Shown piece after piece: positions 36,780 through 45,199 of a DNA stretch of 64,000 bases. This stretch comes from Paenibacillus tyrphae (GTDB lineage Bacteria; Bacillota; Bacilli; Paenibacillales; NBRC-103111). The stretch's first letter is position 1, and each line of letters begins with the position of its first letter. The notes beneath the pieces are model-generated. The model did no database searches, was not told where the DNA came from, and worked only from the letters and a program-made list of their open reading frames with translations. The translations under genes were made by a program, and so were the position numbers. The stretch is from contig NZ_JNVM01000028.1 in the NCBI RefSeq assembly GCF_000722545.1, positions 1-64,000 of the forward strand, written 5' to 3'.

Positions 36780-36845
36780 GGATTGCACGAACTTAGCTGG
36801 GACTTTTTGCTTCTGCAAACGTTGCGTCTCCAGCATGCGAACCTG

Positions 36846-36854
36846 TGTTATAAT
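36846..36854 (+). promoter_or_regulatory. Extended -10 promoter for the ypcP-ykhA pair
   Basis: TGTTATAAT at 36846-36854 is a perfect extended -10 element. No good -35 lies 17 bases upstream. It is 36 bases before the ypcP start. Confidence 0.65.
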
Positions 36855-36889
36855 GATGAAGGAATAACGGTTCATGGGAGAGATGAAGC

Positions 36890-37807
36890 TTGGAGCAATT
36901 GAAGGATACCAACGATATAAATGATTTGGATGATAAGCAGGGAACGCTTCCGCGGGTTCTGCTCGTTGACGGAATGGCCTTGCTGTTCCGCGCTTTTTAT
37001 GCCACTTCCTACAGCGGCTATATTATGAAAACGAGCGCCGGGACGCCGACGAACGCCGTATTCGGGTTCGTGAAATATTTTTGGGACGCGGTTCAGCGGT
37101 TTGGGCCGACACACATCGTATGCTGCTGGGACATGGGCAGCAAAACGTTCCGCAGCGAGCAATTCACGGAATACAAGGCGAACCGGGTCGAATGTCCGGA
37201 AGAGCTTATTCCCCAGTTCGACCTTGTCAAAGAAGTGACGTCCAGCTTCGGCGTCGTGAACGTAGGCATCTCCGGGTACGAGGCTGACGATTGTATCGGC
37301 ACGCTGGCGAAGCACTTCAGCCAGGACGCGGAAGTATACATACTGACGGGAGATCACGATATGCTGCAGCTCGTGGCCGAGCGGGTGCGCGTCGTGATTA
37401 TGAAGAAGGGCCAGGGCAATTACGCCGTCTACAGCCCGGAATCGCTGCTTGAGGAAATGCAGTTGGCACCGAAACAAATTATCGATCTTAAAGGGCTCAT
37501 GGGCGATACGGCGGATAATTACCCGGGTGTCAAAGGCATCGGAGAAAAGACGGCGCTCAAGCTGCTGGTGGAGTACGAATCCATTGAGGGGATTTTGGAA
37601 AATCTGGCGCTGCTGCCGAAAGGTGTCCGCTCCAAGATCGAGACGCAACTTGACATGCTGCATCTCTCGCGAAGCCTTGCGACGATCTGCTGTGAAGCTC
37701 CCGTCGCCTGCGCGCTGGAAAGCTGCTTCTGGGAAATGGACCGGCAAACGGTTTTGAGCAAGTTTGAAGAGCTCGAATTCAGGGGATTAATGAAATTGAT
37801 CGGATAA
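36890..37807 (+). CDS. ypcP: 5'-3' exonuclease, YpcP type
   Basis: 305 residues, close to the size of Bacillus YpcP, a stand-alone relative of the DNA polymerase I 5'-nuclease domain that removes RNA primers and flaps. Visible motifs: DGMALLFRAFY near residue 27, the FTEYKANR loop near 92, EADDCIGTL near 131, LTGDHDMLQ near 154, and the helix-hairpin-helix GVKGIGEKTALKLL near 210; these supply the acidic metal ligands of the family. Start is TTG 36890 with GGGAG ten bases upstream; no in-frame ATG is near. It is 21 bases from the next gene, suggesting co-transcription. Confidence 0.9.
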   Translation: MEQLKDTNDINDLDDKQGTLPRVLLVDGMALLFRAFYATSYSGYIMKTSAGTPTNAVFGFVKYFWDAVQRFGPTHIVCCWDMGSKTFRSEQFTEYKANRVECPEELIPQFDLVKEVTSSFGVVNVGISGYEADDCIGTLAKHFSQDAEVYILTGDHDMLQLVAERVRVVIMKKGQGNYAVYSPESLLEEMQLAPKQIIDLKGLMGDTADNYPGVKGIGEKTALKLLVEYESIEGILENLALLPKGVRSKIETQLDMLHLSRSLATICCEAPVACALESCFWEMDRQTVLSKFEELEFRGLMKLIG

Positions 37808-37828
37808 TGAAAAGAGGCGGCTGAACTT

Positions 37829-38341
37829 ATGGAACAACAATATGCCAAACAATCGCGTTGCTACAAAACTTCCCGGGTATTCCCGACCGATGTCAACAAC
37901 CACAATACGCTGTTCGGCGGCAAGCTAATGGCTTATATTGACGATATCGCTTCGATTTCGGCTTCCAAGCACTGCCGGGAAAACGTCGTTACCGCATCCA
38001 CCGACTCCGTCGACTTTTTGTCGCCCGTGCGGCCTACGGACTCGGTTTGCCTCGAATCGTTCGTCACGTGGACCGGTAAAAGCTCGATGGAAGTATTTGT
38101 AAAAGTCATCACCGAGGACCTGATTACCGGCGAGCGCAAAATCGCGGCAACGGCCTTTCTGACCTTCGTCGCGCTGAATGACGACCAGCGGCCCGTTCCG
38201 GTGCCGCAAGTCGTCCCGGAGACGGAGGAAGAGAAGCGGCTGCACGAAACGGCGAAGCACCGGGCGGAAATACGCAGAATCCGCCGGGAGCAAAGCAAGA
38301 CGTTCGCCGATTATTTGATTACGGATTTTCCTTGGGAATAA
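37829..38341 (+). CDS. ykhA: Acyl-CoA thioesterase of the hot-dog fold, YkhA-like
   Basis: 170 residues with the hexameric acyl-CoA hydrolase pattern: TDVNNHNTLFGG near residue 20 with the catalytic Asn/Asp region, STDSVDFLSPV near 52 and a lysine- and arginine-rich C-terminal tail. It would hydrolyse acyl-CoA thioesters in the cytoplasm. GAGGCGG precedes the ATG by eight bases. It shares a promoter with ypcP and is closed by a bidirectional terminator. Confidence 0.88.
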   Translation: MEQQYAKQSRCYKTSRVFPTDVNNHNTLFGGKLMAYIDDIASISASKHCRENVVTASTDSVDFLSPVRPTDSVCLESFVTWTGKSSMEVFVKVITEDLITGERKIAATAFLTFVALNDDQRPVPVPQVVPETEEEKRLHETAKHRAEIRRIRREQSKTFADYLITDFPWE

Positions 38342-38361
38342 AAAACCGAGGATGGGAATGA

Positions 38362-38408
38362 AACAGACCTCCTAAAACTGCTGATGCGGCTCGGAGGTCT
38401 GTTCTGTT
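38362..38408. terminator. Bidirectional terminator between ykhA and the MFS gene
   Basis: An 11-bp perfect stem, AACAGACCTCC (38362-38372) with GGAGGTCTGTT (38393-38403), sits between convergent genes, with T-rich sequence on the right and A-rich sequence on the left. Confidence 0.8.
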
Positions 38409-38447
38409 TTATCTTGGATGGAGCGCAGGGTTATCAGGAATCGGCAG

Positions 38448-39686
38448 TCAGACCCCCGCGACCGTCTCCGCTTCGGGGATTTGCCTCGCCGTACCGACGT
38501 CTTTGGGCAGGAGCAGGGCGGCGACGCCCAGCAGCGGGAGGAAGGCGCAGAGCTGAATGACAAAGGAGATGCTCGTCTTATCGATCAGCGCGCCCAGAAC
38601 GACGGACCCGAGCCCGCCAAGTCCGAACGCCAATCCGAAAAACAACCCGGCGACGGTCCCGACCTTCCCGGGGAGCAGTTCCTGCGCGTATACGATAATC
38701 ACCGTAAACCCGGACATCAGGATGGCGCCGATCATAAAGCAAAGCACGGCGGCCCAGAACGGCGTTGCATAGGGCAGCAGCAGCGAGAATGGCGCGGTGC
38801 CGAGAATGGAAAACCAGATGATCCGCTTCCGTCCGAAACGGTCGGCAAGCGGGCCGCCGAACAGCGTCCCGAGCATGCCGGCCGCTTGAAGCACGAATAA
38901 GCAAAGCTGGGCCTTTTCCAAGGACAACCCGTACCGGTCCATATAATAAAAGGCATAGTAGCCGGTCATGCCGGCAATATACACAAATTTGGAGAACAAC
39001 AAGACAATCAGCAAACCGATGGCGAAGGAGACATATCCTTTTTTCAAGGGCTTCGTATCGGCCGGTAAGGCGCTCCGTTTCTTGGCGGACTGAGCGGCAA
39101 GATGACGCCGGTACCAGCCCGAGACGATGCCCTGCAGCACGATTCCCAATACGGCGGCGAATGAGAACAAGAGCAGCCCTCGTTGTCCTTGAGGCACCAC
39201 AAGCCAGGCGACGATTAAGGGAGCCAGCGCCTGTCCGGTGTTACCCCCGACCTGAAAGATGGATTGGGCAAGTCCTCTTCCTTTGGCGGAGGCAAGGTGG
39301 GCGACTCGCGAAGATTCGGGATGCAGCACGGACGAGCCGACTCCCAGCAGCAAGGCGGAGGCAATCAGCATCCACCAATTGGCCGAATAGGCGAATCCGA
39401 TCATGCCGAGCAGCGAGAAAACCATGCCCGCCGGAAGCAGCAGCGGCGTCGGACGCTTGTCGGTGTAATAGCCGACAAGCGGCTGCAATACGGAGGCCGT
39501 GACGTTCAGGGCGAAGGCGATCCAGCCGATTTGCGCGAAGCTGAGCTGCATCGTTCGCTGGAAGATCGGGAATACCGCAGGGATGGCGGACTGCATCGCG
39601 TCGTTCAGCAGATGCGCCAGGCTGACCCCGGTCAGCGCAAGCATGCCGGCCGAGGCGGTTTTGCTTAACGTGTCTTTAGCGTTCAT
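38448..39686 (-). CDS. fsr: MFS efflux protein, fosmidomycin-resistance (Fsr) type
   Basis: 412 residues with twelve predicted membrane segments. The N-terminal HLLNDAMQSAIPAVFP segment is characteristic of Fsr-type drug exporters, and DRFGRKR in the middle loop is the MFS loop signature. It should export small molecules across the cytoplasmic membrane; the real substrate is unknown. ATG 39686 is preferred over GTG 39692 because AAGG lies ten bases upstream of the former and too close to the latter. It is divergent from an AraC regulator across a palindrome, suggesting regulation by it. Confidence 0.87.
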   Translation of the reverse strand: MNAKDTLSKTASAGMLALTGVSLAHLLNDAMQSAIPAVFPIFQRTMQLSFAQIGWIAFALNVTASVLQPLVGYYTDKRPTPLLLPAGMVFSLLGMIGFAYSANWWMLIASALLLGVGSSVLHPESSRVAHLASAKGRGLAQSIFQVGGNTGQALAPLIVAWLVVPQGQRGLLLFSFAAVLGIVLQGIVSGWYRRHLAAQSAKKRSALPADTKPLKKGYVSFAIGLLIVLLFSKFVYIAGMTGYYAFYYMDRYGLSLEKAQLCLFVLQAAGMLGTLFGGPLADRFGRKRIIWFSILGTAPFSLLLPYATPFWAAVLCFMIGAILMSGFTVIIVYAQELLPGKVGTVAGLFFGLAFGLGGLGSVVLGALIDKTSISFVIQLCAFLPLLGVAALLLPKDVGTARQIPEAETVAGV

Positions 39687-39742
39687 AGGCACCTATCCTT
39701 TTTTTCTTTCTAATCTTAAGGGAGGAAGCGGACGAAGTCGCC

Positions 39743-39775
39743 GCAAAAATTGCTTAACGTCCGAGCAATTTTTGC
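39743..39775. promoter_or_regulatory. Perfect 12-bp inverted repeat, probable operator
   Basis: GCAAAAATTGCT (39743-39754) and AGCAATTTTTGC (39764-39775) are perfect arms with a nine-base spacer, so their centres are 21 bp or two helical turns apart. The right arm touches the -10 box of the AraC gene. Confidence 0.75.
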
Positions 39776-39781
39776 TATAAT
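39774..39781 (+). promoter_or_regulatory. Extended -10 of the AraC-family gene
   Basis: TGCTATAAT (TG at 39773-39774, TATAAT at 39776-39781) abuts the inverted repeat. Protein bound there would block RNA polymerase, which suggests autorepression. Confidence 0.6.
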
Positions 39782-39804
39782 GGCGGGAAGGAGGGAGACC
39801 GGAC

Positions 39805-40620
39805 ATGCAATTTAAATTAACGACGCCGAACATGGAGCTATGGCGAATCGAGAATACGTTTGAGAATATCCCCCATGCCCACGCCGATTTTTACCAAATT
39901 ACCATTCCGGTCACCGGCACGTGTCGCTTAACGCAGGAGCGGAGAGTGTATTCGATCAGTGGAGGCCATGCTTTGATCCAGCATCCGGGGGAGGAGCATC
40001 ATTTTTCGCTCGGTCCGGATGGGGGCGTATATATCGTGCAGGTCCGGAAGCAGCTGCTTGTTGAAGGATGGTCGGTGCAGGAGCCGGAGCTGGATGCCAG
40101 GCCCCTTGTTAATCTAGAAGACATTAAAAAACAAATGAAGGCCTGGACTTCCGAGCTGGTGCTTCGCGACGGTCCCGACCCGCTGGCGGTGGAAGAAACC
40201 GAAGGCCGGGTGCTGGCTTATATACGGCGCATGGTGGATAAAAGCGGCTCACGCGTCTCCGACGGTCTGAACGGACGGCATGTCGATCGGGCGCTCGTGT
40301 CAGGGATGACGGATATCCTGGAGTTTATTCATGCGCATTATACGGAGCGGCTGACGATGGAGAGGCTGGCTTCGCTCGTTTATCAGAGCAAGTTTCACTT
40401 TATCCGCTCTTTTACGCAGACGGTGGGCGTGACGCCCTATCAATATATTTTGCGCTTGCGGATCGAACAGGCGAAGGAACAGCTCGCGAGGACGCGCGCC
40501 AGCGTTACGGAGATCAGCTACAGTCTGGGGTTTTCGAGCCCAAGCCAACTATACCGGGCCTTTGCCAAAGCGACAGGCGTCACGCCGGAGCAGTACCGCA
40601 AAGGAGCTGCCTCCCGCTAA
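39805..40620 (+). CDS. AraC-family transcriptional regulator with cupin sensor domain
   Basis: 271 residues. The N-terminal half is a cupin-like ligand-binding domain (HAHADFYQI near residue 26, GHALIQHPGEEHH near 53). The C-terminal 100 residues contain two helix-turn-helix units: LTMERLASLVYQSKFHFIRSF and ASVTEISYSLGFSSPSQLYR. A strong GGAAGGAGGG precedes the ATG. The gene is divergent from the Fsr-type exporter and shares the palindromic operator at 39743-39775, so it most likely controls the pump in response to a small ligand. Confidence 0.9.
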   Translation: MQFKLTTPNMELWRIENTFENIPHAHADFYQITIPVTGTCRLTQERRVYSISGGHALIQHPGEEHHFSLGPDGGVYIVQVRKQLLVEGWSVQEPELDARPLVNLEDIKKQMKAWTSELVLRDGPDPLAVEETEGRVLAYIRRMVDKSGSRVSDGLNGRHVDRALVSGMTDILEFIHAHYTERLTMERLASLVYQSKFHFIRSFTQTVGVTPYQYILRLRIEQAKEQLARTRASVTEISYSLGFSSPSQLYRAFAKATGVTPEQYRKGAASR

Positions 40621-40666
40621 GACGTCCGCACCTGAAAAAAAGCCTGTTTCACCTTGGGAAACTCCC

Positions 40667-40695
40667 TTCGAATTCGTACGACCCTGCGATATAAT
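40667..40695 (+). promoter_or_regulatory. Promoter of the small cupin gene
   Basis: TATAAT at 40690-40695 with a weak TTCGAA at 40667-40672 and 17 bases between. The -35 matches the consensus at only three positions. Confidence 0.5.
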
Positions 40696-40728
40696 CGAAA
40701 GACTAGGATCGGGAAGAGGGGACGGCGC

Positions 40729-41046
40729 ATGAGCAACATCAACGTATGGGAAAACGCCGAGCCTGGCGTGAAACGGAAAATATTCGAGCCGGGAGCCGGC
40801 ATCATGATGATGGAAGTGCATTTCGAGGAAGGGGCCGAAGGGTACGTGCACAGCCACCCGCACGAGCAGCTGTCGTACTGCTTGAAGGGCCGGCTGGAAT
40901 TTACGGTAGACGGGGAAACGAAAGTGGTCGTGGCGGGAGAGACGATCTACATCCCGAGTGGAGCGAAGCACGGCTGCCGGGCGCTGGAGGCAAGCGCGCT
41001 GCTCGACTCGTTCACGCCGGTGCGCGAGGATCTGGTCCGAAGATAA
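40729..41046 (+). CDS. Small single-domain cupin protein
   Basis: 105 residues forming one beta-barrel cupin. Conserved metal-binding motif 1 is HSHPHEQLSYCLKG near residue 43 and motif 2 is GETIYIPSGAKHGCRA near 76, giving three His and one Glu as metal ligands. The substrate cannot be read from the sequence. Start ATG 40729 is chosen because GGGAAGAGGGG lies just before it and because the promoter at 40667-40695 falls inside the longer open frame that begins at 40654. Confidence 0.85.
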   Translation: MSNINVWENAEPGVKRKIFEPGAGIMMMEVHFEEGAEGYVHSHPHEQLSYCLKGRLEFTVDGETKVVVAGETIYIPSGAKHGCRALEASALLDSFTPVREDLVRR

Positions 41047-41052
41047 CGGGGC

Positions 41053-41093
41053 AAGCCGCCCGGATGCCGTATTTAGCGGTGCCGGGGGCTTTT
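41053..41093 (+). terminator. Intrinsic terminator after the cupin gene
   Basis: AAGCC then CCCGG pair with CCGGG then GGCTT across one bulged base, and the stem is followed by TTTT. Confidence 0.7.
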
Positions 41094-41122
41094 CTGCATA
41101 TTCGGGGCGCTTCCTTCAAAGT

Positions 41123-41153
41123 AAAAAACGGGCTTACCGTGAAGTAATCCCGT
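41123..41153 (-). terminator. Intrinsic terminator of the DUF3055 gene
   Basis: On the minus strand ACGGG-A-TTAC pairs with GTAA-G-CCCGT and six T follow (the A-run at 41123-41128 of the plus strand). Confidence 0.7.
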
Positions 41154-41167
41154 CTCCCGCTATTCGT

Positions 41168-41461
41168 TCAAATGTCCGTGAAGCTGATTGGTCCGACAAC
41201 GTCGCTCAGAAACGCCCGCAGCTCGTTGGCTTCCTCTTCGTTGAGTTTGTACGCGTGCTCCAAGTATCCTTCTTCCTCCAGATCGTCGGGGCCGATGACT
41301 GCCGTCCGTCCCGTCTGCATATCGGTGACTAATTTTTTTCCATAAAAACGATTCGTGCTCGTAATCGCCAGATCAAACCGCCGCAGCGTTTCGCCGACTA
41401 CGCATACGAAGCGGGTTTTCGTTTCCTCCGTACCGTCGTACAAAAAATCAAACTCCGTCAT
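41168..41461 (-). CDS. DUF3055 family protein
   Basis: 97 residues. The pattern DFLYDGTEETKTRFV at the start, FDLAITSTNRFYGKKLV in the middle and DDLEEEGYLEHAYKL followed by an acidic region matches what I know as DUF3055 (SAV0927-like) in Firmicutes; its function is unknown. The start is set by GGAGGA seven bases before ATG 41461. It is transcribed away from ilvD from its own promoter. The family assignment is from memory of the pattern, not a search. Confidence 0.72.
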   Translation of the reverse strand: MTEFDFLYDGTEETKTRFVCVVGETLRRFDLAITSTNRFYGKKLVTDMQTGRTAVIGPDDLEEEGYLEHAYKLNEEEANELRAFLSDVVGPISFTDI

Positions 41462-41500
41462 GACGCATCCTCCGATACTTAATTTCCTGAAGCTAACCGA

Positions 41501-41530
41501 ATTATAACAGATTTGCCGACCAGGCCGCAA
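41501..41530 (-). promoter_or_regulatory. Promoter of the DUF3055 gene
   Basis: On the minus strand TTGCGG (41530-41525), 18 bases, then TATAAT (41506-41501). Confidence 0.55.
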
Positions 41531-41542
41531 AAACGGCTCGTC

Positions 41543-41564
41543 AGCCAGGGAAACTGGCTTTTTT
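41543..41564 (+). terminator. Short terminator-like hairpin upstream of ilvD
   Basis: AGCCAG and CTGGCT form a 6-bp stem with a five-base loop, followed by six T. It lies upstream of the likely ilvD promoter, so it would stop read-through rather than act as an attenuator. Confidence 0.45.
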
Positions 41565-41579
41565 CCAATTCGGTTCACG

Positions 41580-41608
41580 TTTTCAATTCCGGGGAAACGT
41601 GATACAAT
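41580..41608 (+). promoter_or_regulatory. Promoter of ilvD
   Basis: TTTTCA (41580-41585), 17 bases, TACAAT (41603-41608). The leader to the start codon is only about 60 bases, too short for a T-box. Confidence 0.5.
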
Positions 41609-41671
41609 CGAGTGAAGCGTTAAATCGTAGAATTCTATTTTCATAGGGATGGAAACGGAGGCTTTAAGCGA

Positions 41672-43357
41672 ATGTCCAAGGGAAAAATGAGAAGCGACAT
41701 GATCAAAAAGGGCTTTGACCGTGCTCCGCACCGCAGCTTGCTGCGTGCCGCCGGCGTCAAAGAGGAGGACTTCGACAAGCCGTTTATCGCGGTTTGCAAC
41801 TCGTATATCGACATTGTTCCGGGTCACGTTCACCTGCAGGAATTCGGCAAGCTCGTGAAAGAAGCGATTCGCGAAGCGGGCGGCGTGCCGTTTGAATTTA
41901 ACACAATCGGCGTAGACGACGGCATTGCCATGGGGCATATCGGCATGCGCTATTCCTTGCCGAGCCGCGAGATCATTGCCGATTCTCTCGAAACGGTCGT
42001 ATCCGCGCACTGGTTCGACGGCATGGTCTGCATCCCGAACTGCGACAAAATTACGCCGGGCATGATGATGGGCGCACTGCGCGTCGACATTCCGACGGTT
42101 TTCGTCAGCGGCGGTCCGATGAAAGCGGGTAAAACGAGCGACGGCCGTTCGATCTCGCTGTCCTCCGTGTTCGAAGGCGTGGGCGCTTACCAAGCCGGCA
42201 AAATCGACGACAAAGGTCTGCTTGAGCTTGAGCAATACGGCTGTCCGACCTGCGGTTCCTGCTCCGGCATGTTCACGGCGAACTCGATGAACTGTCTGGC
42301 GGAAGCTCTCGGTCTGGCGCTCCCGGGCAACGGTACTATCTTGGCGATTTCCGAAGACCGCAAAGAATTCGTGAAGCGTTCCGCGAAGCAGCTCATGGAG
42401 CTGATTCAAAAGGATATCAAACCGCGCGATATCGTGACGATGGAAGCGATCGACAATGCGTTCGCGCTGGATATGGCGATGGGCGGCTCGACGAATACCG
42501 TGCTGCATACGCTTGCTTTGGCGCACGAAGCGGGCTTCGAATACCCGATCGAGCGGATCAACGAAGTGGCGAAGCGCATCCCGCACTTGGCGAAAATCGC
42601 TCCGGCCTCCGATTATCATATCGAGGACGTGCACAACGCCGGGGGCGTTAGCGCCGTTCTGAACGAATTGTTCAAAAAGCCGGGCGCGCTGTACGGCGAC
42701 TGCATCACCGTGACCGGCAAAACGCTGCGCGAAAACGTAGCCGGCTGCGACATTTTGAACACGGACGTCATCCATACGCTTGACAATCCGCACTCGGAGC
42801 AAGGCGGCTTAGCGGTGTTGTTCGGCAACCTTGCGCCGAACGGCTCGATCATCAAGGTCGGTGCGGTCGACAAGTCCGTAGGCGGCTATCACAAAGGGCC
42901 GGCTATCTGCTTCGATTCGCAGGAAGCGGCGCTGGAAGGCATCGCCAACGGCAAAGTGAAAGAAGGCCACGTCGTCGTTATCCGTTACGAAGGCCCGAAA
43001 GGCGGCCCCGGCATGCCGGAAATGCTCGCTCCAACCTCGCAAATCGTTGGGATGGGGCTCGGCGCGAAAGTCGGTCTCATTACGGACGGCCGTTTCTCCG
43101 GCGCATCGCGCGGTATCAGCATCGGCCACATCTCGCCGGAAGCGGCGGAAGGCGGTCCGATCGCCTTCGTCGAAGACGGCGATATCATCGAGCTCGATCT
43201 CGTTAACCGCAAAATCGAGCTGCTGGTCGGCGACGAGGAATTCGAACGCCGCCGTGGCAACTGGAAAGGCTTCGAGCCGAAGGTGAAAACGGGTTATCTG
43301 GCCCGCTATTCCAAGCTCGTAACCTCGGCCAGCACCGGCGGAGTCATGAAAATCTAA
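41672..43357 (+). CDS. ilvD: Dihydroxy-acid dehydratase
   Basis: 561 residues, the usual length. It dehydrates 2,3-dihydroxy-isovalerate and 2,3-dihydroxy-3-methylvalerate to the keto-acid precursors of Val, Leu and Ile. Iron-sulfur cluster cysteines are visible in VCNSYIDIVPGH (near residue 50), PNCDKITPG (near 123) and GCPTCGSCSGMFTANSMNC (near 191), the last being the family signature; DGRFSGASRG marks the C-terminal domain. GGAGG precedes the ATG. It is a single-gene unit between its promoter and a strong terminator; other ilv genes are not in the window. Confidence 0.97.
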   Translation: MSKGKMRSDMIKKGFDRAPHRSLLRAAGVKEEDFDKPFIAVCNSYIDIVPGHVHLQEFGKLVKEAIREAGGVPFEFNTIGVDDGIAMGHIGMRYSLPSREIIADSLETVVSAHWFDGMVCIPNCDKITPGMMMGALRVDIPTVFVSGGPMKAGKTSDGRSISLSSVFEGVGAYQAGKIDDKGLLELEQYGCPTCGSCSGMFTANSMNCLAEALGLALPGNGTILAISEDRKEFVKRSAKQLMELIQKDIKPRDIVTMEAIDNAFALDMAMGGSTNTVLHTLALAHEAGFEYPIERINEVAKRIPHLAKIAPASDYHIEDVHNAGGVSAVLNELFKKPGALYGDCITVTGKTLRENVAGCDILNTDVIHTLDNPHSEQGGLAVLFGNLAPNGSIIKVGAVDKSVGGYHKGPAICFDSQEAALEGIANGKVKEGHVVVIRYEGPKGGPGMPEMLAPTSQIVGMGLGAKVGLITDGRFSGASRGISIGHISPEAAEGGPIAFVEDGDIIELDLVNRKIELLVGDEEFERRRGNWKGFEPKVKTGYLARYSKLVTSASTGGVMKI

Positions 43358-43368
43358 GAAGCAAAAAT

Positions 43369-43406
43369 AGCGGCTCACCGGGAGCGATTCCGGCGGGCCG
43401 CTTTAT
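43369..43406 (+). terminator. Intrinsic terminator of ilvD
   Basis: A 13-bp stem with one mismatch and one G-U pair (43369-43381 with 43390-43402) followed by TTTA. Confidence 0.8.
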
Positions 43407-43599
43407 GTTTCACAATATTCATATTCGTCAGGCTCTGCCGCTTCCGTCTTGAACAACGGGATAGAAATTGTGCAATGTAGTCACTTATAAACCCTTGAAA
43501 GTTCTCCAACACAGAGTAAAAGTAAACCGATGGAAGTCTAATGCAAATTAGCATTATTCCACCAAAGATTCCGAATAATAAATTTAATTTGCGCTCCAT
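43375..43599 (-). CDS. Possible small membrane protein, doubtful
   Basis: A 74-residue frame with one hydrophobic stretch near its N-terminus (LLFGIFGGIMLICIRLP) and a very basic tail. AAGGGTGAT lies about eight bases before ATG 43599. Its last codons overlap the ilvD terminator, which argues against it being real, and I recognise no family. If it is not a gene, 43403-43746 holds nothing else I can identify; this stretch is AT-rich compared with its surroundings. Confidence 0.25.
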   Translation of the reverse strand: MERKLNLLFGIFGGIMLICIRLPSVYFYSVLENFQGFISDYIAQFLSRCSRRKRQSLTNMNIVKHKAARRNRSR

Positions 43600-43746
43600 A
43601 ACATCACCCTTTAGATTCCTAGAGCAACCAAATTTGGTTTTAAGTTGTAACGCCATTATAAAATTTCACATCGTAAGTAGCAAATAGAAGAACAAAAGGT
43701 ACTGAACTAATGTGGTTTTCTAACCAGAGTGTAACGAACATTGGTG

Positions 43747-43783
43747 AAAAACAAAGAGCCGACGGACAAGTGAACCGTCGGCT
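43747..43783 (-). terminator. Terminator of the lanthipeptide operon
   Basis: On the minus strand AGCCGACGG pairs perfectly with CCGTCGGCT over 9 bp, followed by a T-rich run opposite 43747-43756. Confidence 0.82.
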
Positions 43784-43796
43784 AGAGCGATAAATA

Positions 43797-45161
43797 TTAC
43801 TTCAACAGGAAAACCTGATCCCACTCCGGCTCCCGATCTTGAATGACAGCCAGCAGCGCAAGCGCAACGCCCGCAGCCCCGTCCAGCATGCCGGCGAAAT
43901 GCAGCTTTTCGCCAGCCTCCAGCTCTTCAAAGCCGTAAGGCGCACTAGCATCATAGGACTGTACAATTCGATCGACGAGACGGTCGCGCAAAGGAAGCAG
44001 CTCTGCGGTCCCCGTGTCTGCGATCATCCGCTGCGTCATCTGCAGAAGACCGGCATAACCATGGCAAAACGTGGCGGAATGCAAGTTCCACAGCCGTTCG
44101 GGACGCCGGGTCGTGCCAAGGAACGATTGAACCGCCGCCTCCCTCCACGCCGGTTCCCCGAGCGCTTGCCCCGCGAGCCACAGCGTGCGTGCGACGCCGG
44201 GCCCGCCGTAGCACCAAGCTTCGCGGGGTGGTGAGCTGCTTGCGGCGCCCGCCGCCTGCTCCTGCCACGATACATGAGCGGGCCAATAGGGGCCGTACTC
44301 ATCCTTGATCGTAAACCGCATCAACCATTCGGTGATGGATCGGATGGCTTCCCGCCCGCCCTCCACTTCGACGCCTTGTTGGAGCGCAAGGGAGAGCAGG
44401 ACCAACGGACCCGGGATGCCATGGGAAACTCCGCCGTTAAAGTAGCCCTCGGGATATAGCTCCTGATCGGAGGAGGAAATAAGCCGGTCGGGCGAAATAT
44501 ACCATCCCGGAACCTGTTTACCTTGCATCTCCTTACACCCGCACAGCTCAACCATATACTCAAGCACCTGCGTAAGCGCAATGCGCATCTCGGGCTGCTC
44601 TTTAAAATGTAGCAAATAACGTCCTATGCCGCTTAAGCCCTGCATCACGTCGTAATCGGACATGAGTACGCCTTCTTTTATATTTCTTCGGACAACAAAC
44701 ATGTACTCGGGAAACATGCGCAGGAAAAAGTCGTTGAGTGACCGAAGCATATTCCCGTACCGGGTGCCCTGCCGAGACAAAGCCCGGATGCCCGTAACGA
44801 TACCGGCCATACCGCTCCATAGGGATAAAGACTCGATTCCCTGCCGTTCCAGAGCTTGCTGCATGAGCACGACGTAGCGGTGACCGGCGACGTCCCATTG
44901 TCCATCAGGCTCTAGGCGATCCAGTTCGCCGAACAACAGGCATAACCCCGAATATCCCCGCGCAAGGTGCAGTCCGTTCCACTTTACGTAGAACTTTCCT
45001 TGTTCTATCCGTTTCTGTTCTTCCACGAGAGCGAATCGCTCGATTTCTTCCGGGTCCTTCAATCGCCGGGCCGTCTCCATCACAATCGAGCGGACCCGTT
45101 CGATTCGTTCGGCGCCTTCAAGCGGCGGCCACTTGGCCTCGCAAGCTTCTTTCGGGTTCAT
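43797..45161 (-). CDS. lanC: Lanthipeptide cyclase LanC
   Basis: 454 residues, usual LanC length. It catalyses addition of Cys thiols to dehydrated Ser/Thr of the precursors to form (methyl)lanthionine rings. The alpha-toroid signatures are all present: GVSHGIPG near residue 245, WCYGGPG near 315, and CHGYAG near 364; the Cys of WCYG and the Cys-His of CHG are the zinc ligands. Start ATG 45161 has AAGGGAG upstream; the alternative GTG 45203 overlaps the end of lanT by two bases and could allow coupling. It is the last gene of the operon and is followed by a terminator. Confidence 0.93.
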   Translation of the reverse strand: MNPKEACEAKWPPLEGAERIERVRSIVMETARRLKDPEEIERFALVEEQKRIEQGKFYVKWNGLHLARGYSGLCLLFGELDRLEPDGQWDVAGHRYVVLMQQALERQGIESLSLWSGMAGIVTGIRALSRQGTRYGNMLRSLNDFFLRMFPEYMFVVRRNIKEGVLMSDYDVMQGLSGIGRYLLHFKEQPEMRIALTQVLEYMVELCGCKEMQGKQVPGWYISPDRLISSSDQELYPEGYFNGGVSHGIPGPLVLLSLALQQGVEVEGGREAIRSITEWLMRFTIKDEYGPYWPAHVSWQEQAAGAASSSPPREAWCYGGPGVARTLWLAGQALGEPAWREAAVQSFLGTTRRPERLWNLHSATFCHGYAGLLQMTQRMIADTGTAELLPLRDRLVDRIVQSYDASAPYGFEELEAGEKLHFAGMLDGAAGVALALLAVIQDREPEWDQVFLLK

Positions 45162-45199
45162 TCCGATTTCTCCCTTCGGATCATGGTTGCCAGCCGTAA

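Noticed and set aside
38418..38900. 160-codon plus-strand frame opposite the MFS gene
   Set aside because: Antisense to well-supported membrane protein codons; its composition is that of a shadow frame.
41609..41671. T-box leader for ilvD
   Set aside because: The leader is about 60 bases and lacks the specifier loop and conserved T-box sequence.
41461..42802. 544-codon minus-strand frame extending the DUF3055 gene through ilvD
   Set aside because: Only the last 97 codons have family similarity and a ribosome binding site; the rest is antisense to ilvD and crosses both promoters.
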